Positions 54,350 to 64,000 of a stretch of DNA of 64,000 nt are shown here, piece after piece. The stretch lies in NCBI RefSeq assembly GCF_964355755.1, contig NC_092674.1, positions 67,001 to 131,000 on the forward strand. Direction: 5' to 3'. This DNA comes from Antedon mediterranea (lineage: Eukaryota; Echinodermata; Crinoidea; Comatulida; Antedonidae). The notes beneath the pieces were generated by a model. That model saw nothing but the letters and a program-made list of their open reading frames with translations, ran no database searches and was not told the DNA's origin. Both the position numbers and the translations under genes were made by a program. The stretch's first letter is position 1; each line of letters begins with the position of its first letter.

Positions 54350-57090
54350 TTTAAGTAGATTTTCTTTTGGATCATCCAAAAGAAAATTTACTTAAAATAC
54401 TATACAGTGATCCAGATGAACCTTTTTACAGCTATAATTAGCTGTTGAGATGAACAGAACAGGAAAGAAAGAAAGTAAATTGGATTAAATCATGGATGGC
54501 GGCAGCAATGGCAAGAAACCAGGCGAGATGGCGAGAACATTTTATGCCTTTATGTGTCACGAACGAAACATACTGACACCATTACGGAGTTGAAGAAATT
54601 GTTGTCGCGTTTTTTCATTTATTATTTTAGTTCCATATAATCTGGGTTGATTCCGAAAATCGAATACTACCGTACGTCATCGCATGGTTATTACCCCATA
54701 TCTCATCTAAAGTTCTAAAGTTCACCTTCTTTTTTCACAGATTTGAAAAATGTGGTAGTTTTTAACTCTTTGCCTAAGGTTTCTTTCATTTCAGTTAGAA
54801 ATTGGACTTTTATTCCGCATGCTGATTCATCTTTAATCATGATTGCGTTCATTCTTTGTGGCTTAAAATGTAAACCATACGTCCGAATGCTTAAAAATAA
54901 TTAAAGGGCATATAAAAGCAGTTTTATGATTTTGCAAGATTGGAAAAATAAAACACTAATCATCATCTACAGGCTATTTTAAAGTTTTCCTGAATATTAG
55001 TAAACGTTCAAATCTGTATTTATCGATTAATCAAGCATAATTTTACGAGACATCAATTGAAAGTGCAGGCTGACATTTTGGGTTTTTGATTTTTTAGGCC
55101 TATAATAGACCGAGGAAAATGAGATCCATGCATGAAAAACACAATATTTGACAGACGATTTGAATGTATGTATAAATGCTTACATTTTGGCGTAGTTTAC
55201 ATTTTTTGTCAACACTAGGACGATCATGAACATAATAGTCTAATTTGATAATACAGGAGACGGTACTCAATCTCCTTTTATAGCAATTCATAATTCGTTT
55301 TGTTATAAAATCTAGATAGATATAATATAAACTTTTTATTTTTTTTATTGTACTTTTTTTATTTTACCTTTTTAACATTTTATATGTGATTTTTTATTGT
55401 CTTTCACATTTCCATATGCTTTTCTTATGATCCTTGTTCACCTTCACATCTCCGATTTCTCTTGCAATGAACCTCATTGGAAATATGGTTTTATGGGTTG
55501 ACCTTGCATCCATTCACTTTGGTTTTACCCAATTTTAATATTCCAATTGTTGTATTTTTTCTTTGTTATGTATTTTAAATCTATTGTTGAATGGATGCTA
55601 AATGAATGAATGAAAAAAAGCCTGGGCCTAATCATAATAGTTGGGTGGTGGAGAGAATATGTTTTACCTGCAGGGGGAGAACCCTTGCATAATAAAATAC
55701 ACAACTCCAATTGTAAGTCAAGTCCTTAACTGGCATTCCAAATGATCCGACAGAAAACAAGATAACACTACGAATTTCATATCAGTATCAGAGTGACACT
55801 ACATTTCTCAACATAGGAAGTTAAGATTTTGTATGGAACCGTGCATTATAATAGACGCAATATGTAACTTCTCCGTATGACGTCATAGACGTAAAAGCAA
55901 GTTCTACATGCTTCTTTTAATTTCCATGTTCCTGCTTCAGACAATTTACCTTTAAAATTATTATCCTCGTTATCTGCATGGTTTGCAATCAACTAATAGA
56001 CCATCCATTCACTAAGTGAAAACTTAAGCCAATGAACTTTCTACACCTGGCATTAGGTTAATTAAAATTGTAACTCCTAATTATTGTGAGTTTTGTGTCT
56101 CATTTGTTAATAAATATTTGTTGAAAATTATCGCCCGGAATTGAAAAGAACTTGTCAAATTAATGAATGACTGTTGTCACAAAATGTTAATAAAAGTTGT
56201 CATAATTGAAACTCTTTACTTCTAGATTTAGTCTTAATTATATTTATACGGATAGGCCTATAAGGTTTGAGAAGGAAACGGTCATACTTATCTGCGCCAG
56301 GTATAGTATCGCGTTCATGTTTTTAGCATATTTCAGTGGTAAATTTAACTTATATAATATATATAATAATAAATAATTTAAAATCAGTCACAGTATTGTT
56401 AAATTGTTCATTCTAAAATGTGTCGAAAACACTGACAAACATTTGCATTATTTAAAGATAGATGCAAACAAATGTTTGCTGAATATGAAATGTTAGGCCT
56501 AATGTCACATAGTTATTCATTTTGATCGAAAAATATGATTACATTAAAACTGTAATTAAAAAAAATTAGTAAAATTGAGTTTTGGTTGAATATAACCTTT
56601 TTTTTATAAGTGAAGACATTATTGATTTCGTTTTTTTTCTACGGAAGTGATTAACTTTTTTAGAACTATACAAACAATTAATACTAAAGTCTTATTTTAT
56701 TAGTCTTTATTTTTTATGTTTCTTCGAAACAATACATCTTAAAATTAGAATCATTTTATTTTAGAATTATTTCTCAACGTTGAGTGAACAAAAAGGATTA
56801 ATTTTAAACGATCATGGACTGGGGGTTATCGCCGAGAAGCGGCTCCTATAATAATCTGCTACTGTATCAGTGCACTAGGAAATCTTTCTTTTCTACACAT
56901 ATCAGCTGCAAGTGCATCTGGTAGCAAAGTTAAAAAACAGAATGTTAATGTTTTACTGCCCTCACTAGCAATTTCGAATGAAACCCTCAATACGTGACTG
57001 AAACTATTATTCCTACAATATTATAGCAGAGGAATTTCAGACAGTTTAATTAACTTAGCTTTCTCCATGATAAATACTACAACAGAGTAA
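54350..57090. other. intergenic, AT-rich, nothing recognised
   Basis: No gene, repeat array or inverted-repeat ends were seen. A short inverted pair AGATTTTCTTTTGGATC / GATCCAAAAGAAAATTT lies at 54358-54392. Confidence 0.4.
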
Positions 57091-57094
57091 TCAA

Positions 57095-57770
57095 ATCCAC
57101 TTTATTTGTTTCTTTTGTGGAACTTTGTGCAAGTAACCAAGGTTGCGTTTACGCCTATCAGAAACAGGATCACAACGTACCGACCTGAATAGTTTATTTG
57201 TTTCGTTGTGGAACTTTGTGCACGTAACCAAGATTGCGTTTACGCCTATCAGAAACAGGATCACAACGTACCGACCCGAATAGTTTATTTGTTTCGTTGT
57301 GGAACTTTGTGCAAGTAACCAATGTTGCGTTTACGCCTATCAGAAACAAGACCACAACGTACCGACCTGAGTAGTTTATTTGTTTCGTTGTGGAACTTTG
57401 TGCACGTAACCAAGATTGCGTTTACGCCTATCAGAAACAGGATCACAACGTACCGACCTGAATAGTTTATTTGTTTCGTTGTTGAACTTTGTGCACGTAA
57501 CCAAGATTGCGTTTACGCCTATCAGAAACAGGATCACAACGTACCGACCTGAGTAGTTTATTTGATTCTTTCTGGAACTTTGTGAACGTAAAATTCGTTG
57601 TGGAACTTTGTGCACGTCACCAAGATTGCGTTTACGCCTATCAGAAACAGGATCACAGCGTACCGACTTGAATAGTTTATTTGATTCGTTGTGGAACTTT
57701 TTGCACGTAATCAAGATTGCGTTTACGCCTATCAGAAACAGAATCACAACGTACCGACCTGAATTTTATA
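57095..57770. repeat. 91-bp tandem array, about 7 copies
   Basis: The unit includes TTTATTTGTTTCGTTGTGGA, ACTTTGTGCACGTAACCAAG, ATTGCGTTTACGCCTATCAG and AAACAGGATCACAACGTACC. One unit has a partial extra piece (57560-57600). The 123-codon minus-strand ORF follows from periodicity. Confidence 0.9.
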
Positions 57771-57779
57771 GACAATCAT

Positions 57780-59905
57780 GGTAAGATACTACTAATATGT
57801 GTGCACTAGGACTAAAAGGCAATAATTAATCGAATACATGTCACCCCGGACAATAAAACAGTTATTGCTAAATTAGGCCTATATAGAAATTATATGGAAT
57901 ATCATACGAAACATCATAAGAGGCGATTATGATTTTATATAATTTTTATTACACTTATAAAGCGAGTATCATTCACAAAAAAATAAAAAGTATTATCATG
58001 GTTGAGCACAAGATTTTAAAATGTAACTGTGGATGTACTAACTATATTAATATACTGACGTATAGTTGTATTAGTCACAAGAAAAGTGTTTTGAACAAAC
58101 TACTATATCATGCATTATTTTGTACATAACCTCGCAATTTAACCATTTCTGTTTTAAATCACATTTTGATGATGTTTGTGGTACTTTAGGCTGTACTTAT
58201 TTTTGTAATAACCTCTCAGAGGTAGCTATTTCCGATCCAAATGTCTTTTAAACAAACATAGTGATTTCAATTTATATTCCCCTTATACGGGATGGAAGAA
58301 AAATATATTTTGTTTTATTGAAAAATGCATTTCTAGAGATTGACAGAAACCACATTTACTTACAGTAACGACGAAATAATTTCTTTTGGAGGAGGAGAAT
58401 GAAGTTTATTTAAATCTTCAATTTGAATGGAGAAATTAAAAAGTATCAACTTTGTTTTTCTAACCCCCACCCTCTTGCTCTCTCTCCCACGCCCTCCTGT
58501 AATGTACTAGCAATACCATAACTTACACCATTCATAATGTCTAATAATAGGGATTTAATATAGTTTGAATTTCTTACAGTGTATTACAGATCAAATTAAA
58601 TGTTTTGATTAACTGTATAAGAATTGATGAATTATGAGGAACACTAATTTTTAGATAGATTCTCGTAAATCCATAATCAAAAACTAACCAAGCAACTAAC
58701 GAAGCATACGATCGTAAATCGTTCCATTAGATTTATAAATAATCTCATAAATTAAGATAATTGCAAACAATTCATCATGGGATAGTGAATGACGGTAAAT
58801 ATGAGAACCTCTTGTAGTAAGATAGCATCCAGACTCCTTTTATTTAACTGTTTTCATAATTTGTTCACAATTGAAATATTCGTTGGATAACCGAGTAAAA
58901 ATACACCATTTCTACATTACCATAGAAACATTAGGCCTATAGCGAATATGCCTATATCTATCATATTCTTTTGGCAATCTTGTGAATTATTATTTGTATA
59001 GTATTATTAATAAAAAATTAGATATACTATCGAAGAGATTCACTCAATATTTTGAAGAAAAAGTTGTCATTTTAATAATACTTGCTTTTCAATAATGATA
59101 ATAATAATGATAATAATAACAATAACATGTTAATTCTAAGCTATTCATTTTGAATCGCGTAATTTCGGGACTTGATATGTATAGGCTACTGTATTATCAT
59201 AGTCATAAAGATAAATGATAACAGTGAGCCACATGTTTTGCGAGATCATAAAAAACAATTCCAATTATGTTGTCCTACATAAAAACAAAATTAAAATACC
59301 TTGACAGGTGCAACAACATCGAGTTATCATACTAATATTTGTTTGGGCCACACAATACGTTGAGGACAAAATCCGCTATAGTTGCGCATTAACAAACAAA
59401 CAAAGTCAAAAACATAATTAATAATTTGATTTATTTTTACAGATTCCGACTATAAAATGTTTCGTTTGTTCTCTATAGAAATGTATGAAGAATGCAATAT
59501 TGAATAAACACATGCATGTGCTTTATTTACATTTTTTGTAATACATTATTATAAGTGTACATCGGAGGGTTAATCTAAATTTGTGATTTTTTTAAAGGGA
59601 AAAATAAAATGAAATGTTATAATGTCAAGATTGGCTACATGAGAATACATAATATCTTTAACGTCAACAGACCTACATAGTTTGTGAACTGTGACAAACA
59701 TAATTGAAGAAACATTTGAAGGAAATGATAACGGTGTAGGGAAATGATTGCCGTAATTATCTATATAACAACAATATACTCAAAGCAGCAGTGGTATACC
59801 TCCTGGGTATTTATACTAGGAAAGGAAGAGTGGAATTTCCATAGTTAAACTGTCCATGGATAAATAAATACTTTAAAGAGTACGAGAAGACTCAAAGCAA
59901 TGAAA
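57780..59905. other. intergenic, AT-rich
   Basis: Contains a (ATA/ATG)n microsatellite at 59085-59125. No gene seen. Confidence 0.4.
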
Positions 59906-59910
59906 TAATC

Positions 59911-60416
59911 GTGACAGGATTTAATACTTCGACACATAATAATGATCACCACTTTTTAGACAGTTTACTTGCAGTTCATATCCAACTAGTTCAAATTCTT
60001 ATGGATTGTTTGCATGCGCACAACCAGCCACGATCAAATACAATATATTTCGCATATTGTTTTACAGTATGGTATGATAATAACTGTATTTGACCTACCG
60101 AAATGAACAAATGTGGGTTTTTTTTAAGTTTGTGCTGTCATAAATCTTTAAGAACGTTTTAACAAATTCAATTGGTTCAAAAGTGTTAAGTCTGGTTTTA
60201 TTTCGTCAAGTCGAAACCTTAATGTACATTGATAGGAACCATGGTTTTTTAGAGCAAATGGTATTTATAACCGATCTCGATAATCCCCGTGTCAAAAAAT
60301 ACGGGGATTTGGAACATCAACTTAATCTGTTAATACATGTTCACCTAAGTCAAGATCGATGTAAACCCGACCAAGTCAATGACTTTCTAAAATTTATTTT
60401 CTTTTGTTGTAAATAA
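59911..60416 (+). other. two adjacent small ORFs of unclear status
   Basis: Frames 59911-60093 and 60183-60416 have mixed, protein-like composition (for example HHFLDSLLAVHIQLVQILMD and FITDLDNPRVKKYGDLEHQL). The second is preceded by an acceptor-like TTTATTTCGTCAAG. The phases of the obvious splice sites do not join them, and no family is recognised. Possibly remnants of one gene; low confidence. Confidence 0.15.
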
Positions 60417-60419
60417 TGT

Positions 60420-62870
60420 CAATTGATTGATAACTTTGTCCTAAATATTTATTTATAAATTCAGTAGATTCGCAATTGATTTAACAAGCTCTATTATAAG
60501 ATTATTGATAATTATATTATTCCACGAATTGGAGAATACGATCAATACAAGATTACCGTACTTAAATTATACGTGGTGAAAACTTTTTTTTTCTCAACCA
60601 TTACAGTTGAATAGGCCTAATATCGTTTATATTGGTCTAATTTGAATGGTCTGATTGAAGTATTATTTATTATTCTGGAAAAATGTTGTTAACGACAAAG
60701 ATATTTGATTTCAAACACAACATGTTACTTGATTATAGACATGCAAGCAATGAACACATGGAATGTAGGCTTAAAGTAGTATGTCACGCATTGTAAGAAA
60801 TGCTGCCGTACGTGAACGCAATAAAACATGCGAATTGTTGTGAAGCTTACAGATTTTCAAAATTAAAGTCGTGTAAACATTAATCAAATTGTCAATTAAG
60901 TAGTCATAATCACGTACAGTTTCAAAATGGAATACACACGGGTACCATTCCCTTGGGTAAGAGACTACTCATGACGTGTTTGTTTTTTATCTCGTTCCTA
61001 CCACGGTAATTTGAAATTCAGGAGGATAGATTAACACAAAAGTAGCAAGCAATGTAAACTTTAAAAGCTGCTGTATCCAACGTGAAAGCATTCAATATTC
61101 ACAATCATCTATAAGTTTCATTCTTCTTAAAATAACTGCAGATCATTTATGAATTATTTATTAATCAGATGGAGTTCTTTTCAATACCAATTTTAGTAGC
61201 AGTGTATTCAATATTTTTAGGTACGTGATGATAAAATGATTGTCGAATACAAGAATAAGATCCAGAAATTTTAAAATGCAAATTAATGTCATATTATTGT
61301 AGTGTCTGATATAGAAACATGAGAATAAAATAGAATGTTGGCTATTGTTACATTATAAAACTATTGTTTGTTTTGTTTATCTAATGTGAATCAAATAGAT
61401 TAATAATTCAAGTGTAGGCATATGTATTTAAAAATCACTCCCCTTGATTAATGGAATATTAATTGGTTTGTGTGGTCACAATTAAGTATTTGTACAGTAG
61501 GCCTATTCTATACTATTTTGTTAGTTGAATTGTTTATTTTTTGGCATCTCATTTCCGATCCTGACTAACACTGATAAAGAGCACATTCGAAATTGTCTAT
61601 CAGCTTTAAAATTCCAAAAACACTTTAATTATAGTGATCAATTCAAATTTGTTAAAAACAATCCCGAGGGCTATAAGACGATTGGTATAGTTTAATTTTC
61701 TTCAAAAATCAAAGTCGTAAACGCAGAAAGAAGTTCTCTCTAAGGACCTTCGATAAATTTACTTTTGTGCGTTTTGGTACATAATCTAATGATATAGATT
61801 TGAATTCACGCTTGACTTGTTTCAAAGAACTCGTTTGCATTTTGGTCCTTACACTTCGATTGTTACATTCATGTACAGTATGGTTCGCTTAGTAATGATT
61901 TGATTACAAAACATCTTAAAGGATAATATTTATTATTTGAGTTCTTTTAGTGTTTTATAATAACATTGTATTTTACCAATATTACCAAAATAAGTTATTG
62001 AATTGATTGATTATAAACAAGACTTTGTTAGGCCGCAATGTTAACATTGATAAGTAACAGCAAATGTGGCGCAATAATTGATGCAAATTGATAGCAAGTT
62101 GTGCAGTTCTATTAATATTTAGATTGTGTTCACACAATTTGGATGGTGCACACCTATGGACAATACACCTCTTTCATTACATAAGACAATCAATTAGTCT
62201 GTATTAAGCTCACATAGGTCATACTGTTCAAATACAACACACTTCAATCAATCAAATTTATTCTAATTTTGTTTCAGTTGCTTCTTTTTTAAATATAAGA
62301 GCGTATATTAGAAAGAATATAAAGGAGAATATAATATTTAATAAATTATGCTCACTTCTGATGTGTTTATAAAAGGGAAGTTTCAAAGTGGTTATTGTCA
62401 GAAGCATTAAACTGACTTGCGTAGTTAACACGTAGTGTTGCGAACAAAAACTATCACGAGAACAAAAATACAAATTGTACAGGTGTTATTGCTTGAAGGT
62501 CAGTCGAGAATGGGCTTAATAATCACACCGCATAAAATCCCCAGATTCCAAAGTGTTAAAACAATGTCCATTTAGACACAACGGTTAGCTGTATAAAATC
62601 ATAACATATTGCTAGTTATCCCGCAGTTGCTTGCTATCATATAGACGTTATTCACACTCTTAATTTCGTAAATGTCACCAAGTTGTCTAGCAATGTCCAT
62701 TTTATAGAACAACCTCATATATTATTTAAATGAATTTATTTAAAATATAAAGGATGCGCAACGTGAACATTCGTGCGTCAAAACATAGTCATCATCACAC
62801 TAAGCCTATTAAACAAAAGAAATTCCAGAAGTAATTATAATATTGTCAGAAAGATATGGCAAGCCTCAGC
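60420..62870. other. intergenic, AT-rich, nothing recognised
   Basis: No repeat structure or gene-like ORF was seen on either strand. Confidence 0.4.
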
Positions 62871-62879
62871 TGTCTGAAG

Positions 62880-63200
62880 TATTCAAAATATTATATTATT
62901 ATATCATTTTTTTATTGTATTATATATTGTATTGTAATGAATTATACGTTTTGCATTATATTACTTGGTTTTACCATTATATTATATCTATTTCTAATAT
63001 ATTATGTGAAAAATGTAACAAATTATTGACTTTTTGTATTATATTATTTGGTTTTAGCATTATATTATGAACATTTAATATTATATTATTAATAAAATAC
63101 ATTATATTATAATATAATTGTATTATATTAAACGCATTTACTTTACTTTATAACATACAACATTATTATATTATACGGATTCGTTAGTTATATTATTATG
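62880..63200. repeat. low-complexity ATTATATTAT tract
   Basis: About 320 bp dominated by TATTATATTA phrases, with occasional TTTTGCATTATATTA and TTTTAGCATTATATTA repeats suggesting an eroded tandem repeat. Confidence 0.65.
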
Positions 63201-63319
63201 TTGTATGATGTTTATTATACGTCACGGCTTATTTCAGTTCTTCTAACTCTTTCTCTCCCTCCCCCTGTTCACTAGCAATCAGCGGCCGGCAGAATCTGAA
63301 TTGTGTGACTGTTGAAGAA

Positions 63320-63660
63320 TAACTACGTACTAGGCCTAGGCCTAGCCTAGGCCTACTAGGGGATCTAGACAAGTGACCAAGGATCACTGGACAGCTACAA
63401 CTAATACTACAATACAATAATACTACTACAATAACTACTACTGCTACTACCTAGGCCTAGCTAGTGAGTAGTAGGTAGCTACTACTAGGCTCTAGGGCGT
63501 ATGTATGATGTTAACTACTAGGTAGGGCCTAGGGCTAGGCCTAACTAGAGGCCTACTAGTACTAGGCTAGGCCTAGACTTAAGTTGTAGTAGGCTAGGGC
63601 CGGGCCTGCTGCCTTAGGCTAGGCTACTACTACTACTACTACTAGGCAGCCCATGATGGG
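63320..63660. repeat. GGCCTAGGC / TACTACTAC low-complexity region
   Basis: Dense overlapping TAGGCCTAGG, CTACTAGG and TACTAC words. Similar short stretches occur throughout the window (27.9-28.5 kb, 37.9 kb) and look like a genome-wide composition signature. Confidence 0.6.
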
Positions 63661-64000
63661 TACAAGTAAGCCAAAATTTTGGATATATGTAAACCAAAAT
63701 TTGGGTACGAGCGTGTTGGCATGGCATGCATGGGTACGGGTTAACCTGTATCCTTCTAGCTAATCGTACTATGCCTAGGCCTCAAGTAAGTCTACGCTAC
63801 CCAGTCCGGCTACAATATGGTCTATTTTGTTTTATAGCTTTATTGATAGGTGGGTTCAAATCTGGGTTGGGACGGCTTTTTCTCATTCTAAAACAGATTT
63901 CCTTATAATAAAATAATATATGAATTTATTTGTAATATTGTAATGTATACATAATATAAGTAATTGCCATTGCCTTTATTACTATTAATTATGTATTATA

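Noticed and set aside
57376-57747. A 123-codon minus-strand ORF with repeated CDPVSDRRKRNLG phrases
   Set aside because: It coincides with the 91-bp tandem array, changes frame between units and has no exon context.

Overview
The window is a piece of an AT-rich, intron-rich animal nuclear genome. The GGCCTAGGCCTA and ACAGTAC-type low-complexity sequence, tRNA-headed SINEs, Penelope-like and CR1-like retroelement tails and many small inverted-repeat transposons point to a marine invertebrate deuterostome, most likely an echinoderm (possibly a crinoid). This is inference from texture, not from a marker gene.

Four multi-exon genes can be assembled by hand, with splice phases that close at every junction. 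(1) On the minus strand, about 0.5-21.9 kb, lies the N-terminal half of an MCF2/MCF2L (DBS)-type Rho guanine-nucleotide exchange factor: ten shared exons give a SEC14 (CRAL-TRIO-like) domain followed by spectrin-like helices. Two candidate alternative first exons sit 11.6 and 13.7 kb upstream of the shared exons. The DH-PH part lies beyond the left edge. (2) On the plus strand, 34.1-36.7 kb, is a nine-exon minimal ATP-dependent DNA ligase of 358 residues. (3) On the plus strand, 37.8-41.2 kb, is signal peptidase complex subunit 2 (SPCS2), whose third intron is a minor-spliceosome AT-AC intron. (4) On the plus strand, 47.9-51.4 kb, is a 219-residue all-helical protein that I do not recognise, with a 36-bp tandem array of about 50 copies in its first intron.

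The rest is dominated by repeats. Four insertions (three complete, one half) of a 1.07-kb inverted-repeat element (family A, ends GGGTGTCACG, 10-bp target duplications) lie in or beside tandem arrays at 10.8, 14.6, 15.1 and 20.6 kb. A second family (B) shares the interior of A but has different ends. A B copy at 23.3-25.3 kb is split by a TTAA-flanked, piggyBac-like insertion. From 25.6 to 31.4 kb is a large compound element whose two arms are AACGTT-rich satellites, with a 986-bp element inside it and a palindromic MITE inside that. SINEs in opposite orientation lie at 32.2-32.9 kb. At 42.0-46.8 kb are two more inverted-repeat elements whose arms are short tandem repeats, one carrying a further 448-bp element. 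From 51.5 kb to the right edge there is a SINE, a 91-bp tandem array and AT-rich or GGCCTA-rich sequence, with no convincing gene.

The genes are housekeeping or signalling genes and do not form one pathway. The most informative signals are the mobile-element architecture (shared cores with exchanged ends, nested insertions, preference for tandem arrays), the AT-AC intron and the minimal DNA ligase.
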